Assembly (NCBI GenBank): GCA_019828595.1
Contig: JAHQRK010000001.1
Coordinates: 4,982,974-5,046,973 of the forward strand
Reading direction: 5' to 3'
From: Aphanomyces cochlioides
Lineage: Eukaryota; Oomycota; Saprolegniomycetes; Saprolegniales; Verrucalvaceae
DNA: 64,000 bases
Made by a program: the position numbers and the translations under genes. Each line of letters opens with the position of its first letter. The first letter of the stretch is position 1. The notes under the pieces are model-generated. The model did not search any database. It saw only the letters and a program-made list of their open reading frames with translations, and was not told the origin of the DNA. Positions 9,101 to 19,100 of this stretch are shown here, one piece after another.

Positions 9101-10236
9101 GGAAAGCCTTATTGAGTAGCTGGTTTGAATCCCGCTGGACTCCGTACGGCTGTCCAAATCACATCTCATCTTTGGATGTTCCCCTTTGGCACAACTCGTA
9201 TCTGCCTGGACTCGAAGACCTATACGATCAGTGCTCTACATCGACGCAAGACCAAGCCAATGTATTGGCTTCGCTTCACATCACGAAGTTGTCGCATTTG
9301 TTGACTCCGTGTCAGCGAGTTTGGCCAGCTTCGATCTTGTTCGACAAAATCAACCGTGCCTGCCGCCAAGCCAATTTTGTCCCTCCAACGAAACAATGGA
9401 TCTCAATCTTGGTGACCAAGTTATCACGATTGTTTGAGATTGTTTCTGAAGAGGATGCTCCCGTGTTCCACTTGCCGACGCCAAGCTCTGAATGGATGGA
9501 ATGGCACTGGATAATTCACCCTGACTCGAGTCCGATCTTGTTGGCGCTTGCGACTTCGAAATCGGCTAAGATCAGAGCTTCTCCAGCTGCCAGCTCGTCC
9601 ATTCTTCCTACCAAGCATCTCAACCTGCCATCCAACTTTTACGAAGACCCCAAGCGCCTTACCCAACTTGCCGCCTTCCTCCAACCCGACCACATTCTCC
9701 CTCGATATGGAGAGTTCGTTTTCAAGACCCTTCTCCGCGCCAACGCCATGCAATATCTGTTTCAGTACCAAGACCCCAAGCCGACGTGTGTCTTCTGTCG
9801 TGTCAATGAGACGTACGAGCATTTCCTGTTCTCTTGTGGATATGGTCAATCTGTTTGGTATTTCTTCAAGACAATCCAGCGACTGCTCGAGTGTTCCTTT
9901 CCGTCAACGTGTCTGGAAATGTTCTACGAGACGCCCAAGCCGTCCGATGGATACTACATCCGTGGCTATCTGAAGATCTGGCCGATTGTCCGAGCCTGCG
10001 TGTATTATCAAATATGGCTCCAACGTGCCGATCGCACCTTTCGACCCGACCTCACAGCGAAGAGTCCGATGGAAGTTGCCATTCATGCTGCCTCTTTGAT
10101 CAAGCTACATCTACAACAGCTCCTGGTTGATCTCCCTCTCAAGAAGGGATACACCAAGGTATTCAATGTGCTCAAGCATCTATCTTCGGACCCCTGGTTA
10201 CGTCAACACGCCATTCCTGACAGTGTCGTTTCATGA
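6181..10236 (+). CDS. ORF2 of copy B: APE endonuclease-reverse transcriptase
   Basis: 1351 codons from ATG 6181 (a GTG lies directly upstream). It nicks target DNA and reverse-transcribes the element RNA from the nick (target-primed reverse transcription). The endonuclease occupies about residues 15-260: Asn near 25, IQET with Glu50, IYAP with Tyr140, GGDFN with Asp170 and Asn172, RLDYIF with Asp228, and the catalytic pair Asp254-His255. The reverse transcriptase spans about 480-830: RPISLLNTDVK from 558, DQQGFIRR near 589, LLDFEKAFDRVDH with catalytic Asp626, QGDPLSP from 685, YFADDSQ with Asp727-Asp728, then GILVAPN. A C-X2-C-X7-H-X4-C motif at Cys1203, Cys1206, His1214 and Cys1219 fits the zf-RVT type seen in L1/Tx1-like LINEs. 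No RNase H is evident. It reads SPFLFV where other copies read SPLLFV. Confidence 0.95.
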   Translation: MIDNNFSDVPTELVDWDPQIISLNTNGFSNSHRYILDKLSSVHDVSFIQETRFRTPSLHDRVAFHWQRITNHEGSLFFEEPIYPEVFTSPATGGLATLIHPHSPLKNATQVPHDNPVLRGRYLQVRCTLGPLTVVLHNIYAPAAFQERASYFEELPRDFPPHALHIVGGDFNCTLNKDLDSLRPSTSTMAGTLQLEQWMHSLSLVDLFRRQNPVARTFTSPTLTNRLDYIFCSSTLAGLRHWKATHMPHVPQADHVACRIITKRQTLRHGSGSWKAPTWLLRLPRAAEIVHGCLDRFLDKSPTFHNISKAYDMLVNDIRSQLKEFHSQRLEKQRLPLKKLAVEIASLLQVPNMRQDAVLVDRVRDLQKQIHELQDRDKQFRQDQAFQLHLYKAERSSKFHFMSPVPTPLKKTVFKELVDVNGNVVSNQQGMSDVLVDYYKDLFAAPEVQRSGDEVSSFLTPLTRHKQLPEQAQKELSAPLRANEFYHAIRHSSSNSAPGPNALPFEVLKLAPHKWSLVLELLFTHQLHSHPRLTPMQLVSTLVLLHKKGPKSQAKNYRPISLLNTDVKILTSILAYRLQRHIRHIIHPDQQGFIRRSNIQTNIARLDDMLHHIKLHSPSSMVALLDFEKAFDRVDHAYLLRVLRHYGFPETFVDMVRVLYSGRKSRILVNGFLSKPVHISRGVLQGDPLSPFLFVIALEPMCQLLRQHSNYGIKCGDRYHTGSYFADDSQLYAANETCLHRQLALVQTFCDKSGFRLNVDKTQILTYSQLNGNLASLQVTSDSPVKALGILVAPNLSPLARFNYVFEKFVARLSLWLYKARTMAGKVTILHSICLPVLWYQLAFVPADKDLAKKIDKAMLQFMHGEEINPSSSVHGLRLIKKEIIFMPKKSGGLGLHHALALWQQHNRSVMIRCIQAITTPPRKSAMSAWITPGYTLLEKAFHPWGSPRDLLLANGSSAFIRQLYKNPNITPMWKALLSSWFESRWTPYGCPNHISSLDVPLWHNSYLPGLEDLYDQCSTSTQDQANVLASLHITKLSHLLTPCQRVWPASILFDKINRACRQANFVPPTKQWISILVTKLSRLFEIVSEEDAPVFHLPTPSSEWMEWHWIIHPDSSPILLALATSKSAKIRASPAASSSILPTKHLNLPSNFYEDPKRLTQLAAFLQPDHILPRYGEFVFKTLLRANAMQYLFQYQDPKPTCVFCRVNETYEHFLFSCGYGQSVWYFFKTIQRLLECSFPSTCLEMFYETPKPSDGYYIRGYLKIWPIVRACVYYQIWLQRADRTFRPDLTAKSPMEVAIHAASLIKLHLQQLLVDLPLKKGYTKVFNVLKHLSSDPWLRQHAIPDSVVS

Positions 10237-10253
10237 GTGAGCTGACGGCTCAC
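10237..10253 (+). other. 3' UTR stem-loop abutting the ORF2 stop codon
   Basis: GTGAGC, loop TGACG, GCTCAC: a 6-bp perfect stem starting at the base after the stop codon. In copies F, J, K and P the arms extend to 8 bp (GAGTGAGC/GCTCACTC, loop TGACG or TAACG), the outer bases overlapping the stop. Stringent LINEs use such 3' hairpins for template recognition by their own reverse transcriptase; that role is inferred here. Confidence 0.65.
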
Positions 10254-10304
10254 CACTTCATCTCCTGTTCAATGACCACTTTGCCATATTCTGTTTTCCA
10301 AGTT

Positions 10305-10313
10305 CTATTTATA
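10305..10313 (+). promoter_or_regulatory. TATA-like sequence in the 3' UTR
   Basis: CTATTTATA lies about 70 bp before the element's 3' end and is present in every 3' UTR of the window. In head-to-tail arrays it could drive transcription into the next copy, as the 3' UTR of the Drosophila HeT-A element does. The only evidence is the motif and its position. Confidence 0.2.
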
Positions 10314-10315
10314 CA

Positions 10316-10329
10316 GTACGAGGCAAATT
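10316..10329 (+). other. 3' UTR segment complementary to the 5' leader
   Basis: GTACGAGGCAAATT, the exact reverse complement of 3010-3023. It sits about 50 nt before the 3' end. The copies that differ just upstream (ATAGAGTACG instead of ATACAGTACG at 29076 and 33631) keep the 14-mer intact. Confidence 0.8.
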
Positions 10330-10381
10330 AGTAAGTCATTAGGGCCTTTGCTCAAAAATAAGGTTAATACAACTCATTTAA

Positions 10382-11875
10382 CCTTCGATGGCCAAGGCAA
10401 TTGTCAAGAAAATGGCTGCATTGACCAAGTCAGTGATAGCAGCATTCAACCCTACTGCTGGTCAGAACATCAAGTCGCCGCATTTGAGAGTCATTTTCAA
10501 GTCGTCTGCGCCTCCTGCAGTGCTGGTGCCAAAATCCGGCGACGCACTACGCGAAATCACCATTACGGATCCGTCGGGTCAGCCTTTTGTCGTCGTGTTT
10601 CAGCACAAGATCGCTGCTCTGAACAAGACATTGCCTCCGTCGATTGTTTCACGACGTGCAGAGGCCAAGGCTGAAAAAGCGAAGGCAAAAGCGGCCAAGG
10701 CAGCGGCAAAATCTCCTCCGTCAGGAGAAAAAGAACCTGAACATGATGGAGACGATCATGACCAAGACCCTGGAACAAATGCGGAAGGCGAGGCCGACTC
10801 AACTGAGGCATCTGGAGATCGTCAAGATGAACAACCACAGCCAACAGCTCCTTCTCATGGCTCTGATGTCGATATGTCTGGTGACAGCGATCCCCCTAAC
10901 AACAATGGACAAGACAAACAACAAGAAGATGTGGAAATGTCTACCAACGAATCGCCCGCTCTTGCTCCACCAAGTGAGCAGCCCAAGAACTCGCTGGACC
11001 TTCAATTGGTAACGGGCTACCGGTCTGGACCAGCTCCAAAACGTACTTTGCCTTCGTCCCCACGTTTGGATCCCCTGCCGACATCCAACCGTTTTCATAT
11101 CCTCGAAGAAGACGACGTGGAACTCTCGTTTGAAGACTTTGCAGTGCCTCGAATTATATTGGAAGATTCAAGTGCGCCACGCCCGAAAAAGACCAAAGGC
11201 AAAGCGAAGAAACAACGACTTAACAAGTCTGCTGCAGCCCACCTCGAATTGGCGAAGAAGATCATTCGAGACAAGAAAGTCGAAGGCAGTATCACCGAAT
11301 GTCAACGCATTTTGCGAGATGATCCTCAGCTCGTTGCACATGCTATGTACGCACAAGATGAAGACCTCAGTTTGTTTCAGTCACTTGTTGCAACCAAGAC
11401 TATTGAGCGCAAGATGGCTTTGTTAAAAGCTCAAGGCAAGCCTCACAACTACAAACATCACGTCAACTTCATGGCTCAATACAAGATTCACCCGTCAGAA
11501 ATCTTGGAAGAATTGACCACGGACATACCAGAGATCAAGCGCATCCTCTTTGCACTTGCTACGATTGACTTATTCCTCTCAAATCGGGCCCCAGACCTCT
11601 ACACAAACTCGGAGGCACTGACTGTTCTATTGAACCAAGAAGCAACAAGATTGCCTGACACCAACTGCTTGACGGACTGGTCGCTGTTTGCTTTGATCGA
11701 AAACTTCAGCGACAATCTCGAGAAGTTCACTTTGCCGGCTCCCGTCTTGTCGGCCATCTCGATGCTCAAAAGCATCACCAACAATTACCACATCGACGAG
11801 CTCTGCAGCAAAGCTCACCACTCCATGAACGCCGACGAAATTGATCCCCTCGATTTGGAGGACGATCAACTCTAA
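10382..11875 (+). pseudogene. ORF1 of copy C, 5'-truncated
   Basis: C-terminal half of ORF1, from residue 516 or so to the normal stop. The frame is open from an internal ATG at 10388 (495 codons). It lacks the acidic N-terminal half and keeps the Lys/Ala-rich and basic C-terminal segments. Any product from the internal ATG would be accidental. Confidence 0.88.
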
Positions 11876-11953
11876 GGCTTCTATCCCCTGCTTCAATCCA
11901 TTTCAACCTCCCCTCTCACCCCTCCATTCTACTCATTTTCATCTGTACTCGTG

Positions 11954-14900
11954 ATGATTGACAACAACTTCTCCGATGTCCCAACTGAACTCATGGACTG
12001 GGACCCACAAATCATCTCCCTCAACACCAATGGCTTCTCCAACAGTCATCGGTACATCCTCAACAAACTATCAAGTGTTCACGACGTTTCCTTTATCCAA
12101 GAAACCCGTTTCCGCACGCCAAGTCTCCACGACCGTGTTGCGTTCCATTGGCAACGCATCACAAACCACGAAGGCTCTTTGTTCTTTGAAGAGCCTATTT
12201 ACCCTGAAGTATCCACGTCGCCAGCCACTGGAGGTCTGGCTACGTTGATACATCCTCACTCTCCTTTGAAGAACGCCACTCAAGTCCCTCATGACAACCC
12301 AGTGCTTCGTGGTCGTTATCTACAAGTGCGATGTACTCTGGGTCCACTGACAGTCGTTCTCCACAATATCTATGCGCCGGCAGCCTTCCAAGAACGAGCA
12401 AGTTACTTCGAAGAATTGCCACGCGACTTTCCTCCACATGCGCTCCACATTGTTGGAGGAGATTTCAACTGCACTCTCAACAAAGATTTGGATTCGTTGA
12501 GACCCAGTACCTCCACCATGGCCGGCACCCTTCAACTGGAACAATGGATGCGCAGTTTGTCTCTGGTGGATCGTTTCGCCGTCAAAACCCCGTGGCAAGA
12601 ACCTTCACAAGTCCCACACTCACCAACCGACTTGACTACATCTTTTGTTCGTCCACCTTGGCGGGTCTTCGTCATTGGAAGGCGACGCACATGCCACACG
12701 TTCCACAGGCTGACCACGTGGCATGTCGTATCATCACAAAGCGTCAAACATTGCGCCATGGCTCTGGATCATGGAAAGCTTCAACTTGGCTACTTCGTCT
12801 ACCACGAGCGGCCGAGATTGTTCATGGATGTCTGGATCGATTTTTGGACAAGTCTCCAACATTCCACAATATCTCCAAGGCCTACGACATGCTGGTCAAT
12901 GATATCCGCTCCCAACTCAAAGAATTCCATTCTCAACGATTGGAGAAACAACGTCTGCCGTTGAAGAAGTTAGCTGTCGAGATCGCTTCGCTTTTGCAAG
13001 TCCCCAACATGCGTCAAGATGCAGTGCTGGTGGATCGAGTGCGAGACCTTCAAAAGCAAATTCACGAGCTGCAAGATCGAGACAAGCAGTTTCGTCAAGA
13101 CCAGGCGTTCCAACTTCACTTGTACAAAGCAGAGCGCTCGTCCAAGTTCCACTTCATGTCCCCTGTCCCTACCCCCTTGAAGAAGACAGTCTTCAAAGAG
13201 TTGGTGGATGTCAATGGAAATGTTGTCTCCAATCAACAAGGCATGTCTGACGTCCTGGTCGACTACTACAAGGACTTGTTTGCAGCTCCCGAGGTGCAGC
13301 GATCTGGAGACGAAGTGTCGTCATTTCTGACCCCATTGACTCGACACAAGCAACTGCCAGAGCAAGCCCAGAAAGAGCTGTCGGCTCCCTTGCGCGCCAA
13401 CGAGTTCTATCATGCTATTCGACACAGCAGTTCGAACTCAGCGCCAGGTCCCAACGCTCTGCCATTCGAAGTCCTCAAACTTGCACCTCACAAGTGGTCG
13501 TTGGTATTGGAGCTGCTATTCACACACCAGCTCCATTCTCACCCTCGCTTGACTCCCATGCAACTTGTCAGTACGCTGGTGTTGCTGCACAAGAAAGGCC
13601 CCAAGTCACAAGCCAAGAACTATCGGCCCATTAGCCTACTCAACACGGATGTGAAAATCCTGACGAGTATTCTGGCTTATCGACTCCAGCGCCACATTCG
13701 ACACATCATCCACCCGGACCAGCAAGGCTTTATCCGTCGAAGCAATATCCAAACCAATATTGCACGACTGGATGACATGCTGCACCACATCAAACTACAC
13801 AGTCCGTCCTCGATGGTGGCACTGCTTGACTTTGAGAAAGCTTTTGATCGCGTGGACCACGCGTACTTGCTCCGCGTCCTCCGTCACTATGGCTTTCCCG
13901 AAACCTTTGTTGACATGGTTCGCGTACTGTACTCGGGCCGCAAGTCTCGCATCTTGGTGAACGGCTTCTTGTCCAAGCCAGTTCACATCTCACGCGGTGT
14001 GTTGCAAGGTGATCCACTGTCGCCACTTCTGTTTGTGATCGCTTTGGAACCGATGTGCCAACTCCTACGGCAACACTCCAACTATGGCATCAAGTGTGGG
14101 GATCGCTACCACACTGGGAGTTACTTTGCCGACGACTCGCAACTCTATGCGGCAAATGAGACGTGCCTCCACCGGCAGCTTGCATTGGTTCAAACCTTTT
14201 GCGACAAGTCTGGTTTCCGACTCAACGTAGACAAGACCCAAATTCTGACCTACAGCCAGTTGAATGGGAACCTTGCCTCACTACAAGTTACTTCCGACAG
14301 TCCCGTGAAGGCTCTTGGTATCTTGGTTGCGCCCAATCTTTCTCCATTGGCACGTTTCAATTACGTGTTTGAGAAGTTTGTGGCTCGCTTGTCTTTGTGG
14401 CTCTACAAGGCTCGAACCATGGCCGGAAAAGTCACTATCCTGCACAGCATATGTCTGCCTGTGTTATGGTACCAACTGGCTTTTGTCCCTGCCGACAAAG
14501 ACCTGGCCAAAAAGATCGACAAGGCCATGCTTCAATTTATGCATGGTGAAGAAATCAACCCATCCTCCTCTGTCCATGGCCTCCGTTTGATCAAAAAGGA
14601 GATCCTATTCATGCCGAAGAAGTCCGGTGGCTTAGGCCTGCACCATGCACTTGCTTTATGGCAACAACACAACCGCTCTGTCATGATCAGATGCATTCAA
14701 GCCATCACCACCCCACCCCGCAAGTCTGCCATGTCCGCCTGGATTACGCCGGGCTATACTCTCCTCGAGAAGGCTTTTCATCCATGGGGTTCCCCCCGAG
14801 ATCTCCTCTTGGCAAATGGCTCTTCTGCATTCATCAGACAACTGTACAAGAATCCCAATATCACTCCAATGTGGAAAGCCTTATTGAGTAGCTGGTTTGA

Positions 14901-16012
14901 ATCCCGCTGGACTCCGTACGGCTGTCCAAATCACATCTCATCTTTGGATGTTCCCCCTTTGGCACAACTCGTATCTGCCTGGACTCGAAGACCTATACGA
15001 TCAGTGCTCTACATCGACGCAAGACCAAGCCAATGTATTGGCTTCGCTTCACATCACGAAGTTGTCGCATTTGTTGACTCCGTGTCAGCGAGTTTGGCCA
15101 GCTTCGATCTTGTTCGACAAAATCAACCGTGCCTGCCGCCAAGCCAATTTTGTCCCTCCAACGAAACAATGGATCTCAATCTTGGTGACCAAGTTATCAC
15201 GATTGTTTGAGATTGTTTCTGAAGAGGATGCTCCCGTGTTCCACTTGCCGACGCCAAGCTCTGAATGGATGGAATGGCACTGGATGATTCACCCTGACTC
15301 GAGTCCGATCTTGTTGGCGCTTGCGACTTCGAAATCGGCTAAGATCAGAGCTTCTCCAGCTGTCAGCTCGTCCATTCTTCCTACCAAGCATCTCAACCTG
15401 CCATCCAACTTTTATGAAGACCCCAAGCGCCTTACCCAACTTGCCGCCTTCCTCCAACCCGACCACATTCTCCCTCGATATGGAGAGTTCATTTTCAAGA
15501 CCCTTCTCCGCGCCAACGCCATGCAATATCTGTTTCAGTACCAAGACCCCAAGCCGACGTGTGTCTTCTGTCGTGTCAATGAGACGTACGAGCATTTCCT
15601 GTTCTCTTGTGGATATGGTCAATCTGTTTGGTATTTCTTCAAGACAATCCAGCGACTGCTCGAGTGTTCCTTTCCGTCGACGTGTCTGGAAATGTTCTAC
15701 GAGACGCCCAAGCCGTCCGATGGATACTACATCCGTGGCTATCTGAAGATCTGGCCGATTGTCCGAGCCTGCGTGTATTATCAAATATGGCTCCAACGTG
15801 CCGATCGCACCTTTCGACCCGACCTCACAGCGAAGAGTCCGATGGAAGTTGCCATTCATGCTGCCTCTTTGATCAAGCTACATCTACAACAGCTCCTGGT
15901 TGATCTCCCTCTCAAGAAGGGATACACCAAGGTATTCAATGTGCTCAAGCATCTATCTTCTTCGGATCCCTGGTTACGTCAACACGCCATTCCTGACAGC
16001 GTCGTTTCATGA
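11954..16012 (+). pseudogene. ORF2 of copy C, two frameshifts
   Basis: Complete in length but broken. One T is missing near 12572 (GGATCGTTT for GGATCTGTTT), in the endonuclease after the GGDFN motif, and one C is added in the C-run 14953-14957, after the reverse transcriptase. The reverse transcriptase between the two is open in a shifted frame but cut off from the start codon. A 3-nt insertion near 15958 adds one Ser close to the C-terminus. The second lesion is a homopolymer length change, so sequencing error is possible there. Confidence 0.9.
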
Positions 16013-16157
16013 GTGAGCTGACGGCTCACCACTTCATCTCCTGTTCAATGACCACTTTGCCATATTCTGTTTTCCAAGTTCTATTTATACAGTACGAGGC
16101 AAATTAGTAAGTCATTAGGGCCTTTGCTCAAAAATAAGGTTAATACAACTCATTTAA

Positions 16158-16171
16158 CCTTAGAGTTGATC
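16158..16171. repeat. Target-site duplication, right copy (B+C insertion into A)
   Basis: CCTTAGAGTTGATC, 14 bp, directly after the 3' end of copy C; partner at 2989-3002. Confidence 0.92.
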
Positions 16172-19100
16172 GTCCTCCAAATCGAGGGGATCAATTTCGT
16201 CGGCGTTCATGGAGTGGTGAGCTTTGCTGCAGAGCTCGTCGATGTGGTAATTGTTGGTGATGCTTTTGAGCATCGAGATGGCCGACAAGACGGGAGCCGG
16301 CAAAGTGAACTTCTCGAGATTGTCGCTGAAGTTTTCGATCAAAGCAAACAGCGACCAGTCCGTCAAGCAGTTGGTGTCAGGCAATCTTGTTGCTTCTTGG
16401 TTCAATAGAACAGTCAGTGCCTCCGAGTTTGTGTAGAGGTCTGGGGCCCGATTTGAGAGGAATAAGTCAATCGTAGCAAGTGCAAAGAGGATGCGCTTGA
16501 TCTCTGGTATGTCCGTGGTCAATTCTTCCAAGATTTCTGACGGGTGAATCTTGTATTGAGCCATGAAGTTGACGTGATGTTTGTAGTTGTGAGGCTTGCC
16601 TTGAGCTTTTAACAAAGCCATCTTGCGCTCAATAGTCTTGGTTGCAACAAGTGACTGAAACAAACTGAGGTCTTCATCTTGTGCGTACATAGCATGTGCA
16701 ACGAGCTGAGGATCATCTCGCAAAATGCGTTGACATTCGGTGATACTGCCTTCGACTTTCTTGTCTCGAATGATCTTCTTCGCCAATTCGAGGTGGGCTG
16801 CAGCAGACTTGTTAAGTCGTTGTTTCTTCGCTTTGCCTTTGGTCTTTTTCGGGCGTGGCGCACTTGAATCTTCCAATACAATTCGAGGCACTGCAAAGTC
16901 TTCAAACGAGAGTTCCACGTCGTCTTCTTCGAGGATATGAAAACGGTTGGATGTCGGCAGGGGATCCAAACGTGGGGACGAAGGCAAAGTACGTTTTGGA
17001 GCTGGTCCAGACCGGTAGCCCGTTACCAATTGAAGGTCCAGCGAGTTCTTGGGCTGCTCACTTGGTGGAGCAAGAGCGGGCGATTCGTTGGTAGACATTT
17101 CCACATCTTCTTGTTGTTTGTCTTGTCCATTGTTGTTAGGGGGATCGCTGTCACCAGACATATCGACATCAGAGCCATGAGAAGGAGCTGTTGGCTGTGG
17201 TTGTTCATCTTGACCATCTTCAGATGCCTCAGTTGAGTCGGCCTTGCCTTCCGCATTTGTTCCAGGGTCTTGATCATGATCGTCTCCATCATGTTCAGGT
17301 TCTTTTTCTCCTGACGGAGGAGATTTTGCCGCTGCCTTGGCCGCTTTTGCCTTCGCTTTTTCAGCCTTGGCCTCTGCACGTCGTGAAACAATCGACGGAG
17401 GCAATGTCTTGTTCAGAGCAGCGATCTTGTGCTGAAACACGACGACAAAAGGCTGACCCGACGGATCCGTAATGGTGATTTCGCGTAGTGCGTCGCCGGA
17501 TTTTGGCACCAACACTGCAGGAGGCGCAGACGACTTGAAAATGACTCTCAAATGCGGCGACTTGATGTTCTGACCAGCAGTAGGGTTGAATGCTGCTATC
17601 ACTGACTTGGTCAATGCAGCCATTTTCTTGACAATTGCCTTGGCCATCGAAGGGTGACTGACCTTGTTGAACGTAACGTAGTAGTTGTTGCCATAACGCG
17701 AGTACTTGGGAACCAGGAAATCTTTGCCACCAAGTCGAAACGTTGTGCCTCCCATTTCCACGCACGTAGACAAGTTGTAACTTGAGATCACAATGGTCTG
17801 TGGGTTCTTCTTGTGGATCAAAATGTTCGGAAATTTGGAGCCCCATAACGAACCAGGATTTTCCTTGACAAATTGATCGCAGATGACTTTTTCGGACCAG
17901 TCCTTGTAGCCTTCGCCCAACTTGACTGTGAGCTCGTACACTTGGGACTGGGGGGTGAGCAAAATGTTTTCAATGAAGGCGTCCATGTCACCAGAGTCTT
18001 TGTAGAATGCGTCCGCCATGGCCTCGCATCGCGCAATATCGTCATCGGCAATAGCATGAGCACCAGTGTTGCGATGTTTCGCGCCTTTGGGGGCATTGCC
18101 TTGCTTGGAATCTTTCTTGGACGAAGCTGAATCCTTGCCGGGAGTCTTTTGCGTCCATGGATTGGCCTTTTCAGCGTTTTGTTGCTCTTGATCGCCTTGT
18201 ATTTTGTCTGCCGCGGTAGGAGGATCAACAGCGCCATTTCCTTGAGCAACGGATTTGTCGACAATGTCTTGATTTGACTGGTCATTGTCATTGTTTGTCG
18301 ATTGTTCCTCTTGAATAACTTCTCCAGGAGTATCACACGACTTCGCTTGGCCGTTAATGTCGCCTGACCCATCAACCTCAGAGTGAATTTGAGTATTTCC
18401 CTCGTCGGTTAAGGCCTCGGTTTCAGTAGAATCCTTCCCCTCGGCGTCTCCAGAGACCATATCCACGTCCTCTTGAGATTTTTCTTCTTCCTCTCCCGTT
18501 CTAGGAGGCTCAGCACAGGGGGCGACGCGGTTGGTGGCTGCTGGCTCAGTCCCATTGGTCACGAGAAAGGCCGGGGCCAGACCCCCAGTGACAGGGGTAG
18601 AAGGGGAATCCATGCCATCCCCGCAGCACGGTGACTGGGGTACACCATTGCTCCGGCGAGAACCCAAATCGGGATACCGCCCCCGCCCCTCCGAAGAGGC
18701 CCCTGGGGGGAAGTAGACAGAACCGCAGGGTGTGCCCATAGGGGGGGCCCTCGTAGCCTCTAGGGCTGGCATGGACCCCGTTTTCTCGCCGCCTTCACTG
18801 GGGATCGACTCCAATTGGAGTCCAGGGAAGCAGCCACCACAGGCACAAGGCCCCAGTGGTTCGCCCTCCTGAGTGAGGGCTTCGCTAGACAAGTTAACGA
18901 CAGTGGTCTGGGGGTCAACCACTGACCCACTGAGGTTGACCCCCCCTGGAACTCCGGCGAGTGGAGCACCAGGTGAAGCGCTGGGGGAGCGAGACGCAGA
19001 TTGGTCTCCAGAGACGCTGTTGGGGTCGAACTCGACCTCCACTTCGGCCCTAGGGTTAGGTGTAGAGACATTACTCACACCACTTCCGCCATCCTGATTG

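Larger units (their letters stand above)
3003..10381 (+). mobile_element. LINE copy B: full-length, both ORFs open
   Basis: The reference copy, 7379 bp, from the shared 5' end ACTTCCGAATTTGCC to the shared 3' end CTCATTTAA. The same 5' start is found at 19259 (minus), 21763, 35113 (minus) and 59335-59336, so it is the true element start. There is no LTR, terminal inverted repeat or poly(A) tail. Layout: 61-nt leader, ORF1, 78-nt spacer, ORF2, 145-nt 3' UTR. It lies in copy A, but its right flank is copy C from c1607 rather than copy A, so B and C share one target-site duplication. It is the only copy here that looks competent to move. Confidence 0.95.
10382..16157 (+). mobile_element. LINE copy C (c1607 to 3' end), tandem to copy B
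   Basis: Begins inside ORF1 at CCTTCGATGG directly after the 3' end of copy B and runs to its own CATTTAA end at 16157. Its right flank is the second copy of the duplication CCTTAGAGTTGATC, so B and C together occupy a single insertion site in copy A. No left half of copy C (c1-c1620) is present. Either C is a truncated first cDNA followed by a template jump to make B, or B inserted into a full-length C and the repeated 5' parts recombined. Confidence 0.9.

Noticed and set aside
10237..10381. Long terminal repeats or inverted terminal repeats
   Set aside because: The recurring 3' UTR occurs only at 3' ends, and the 14-nt complementarity is internal and far too short for a terminal repeat. 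ORF2 is of LINE type with an endonuclease, not an integrase.
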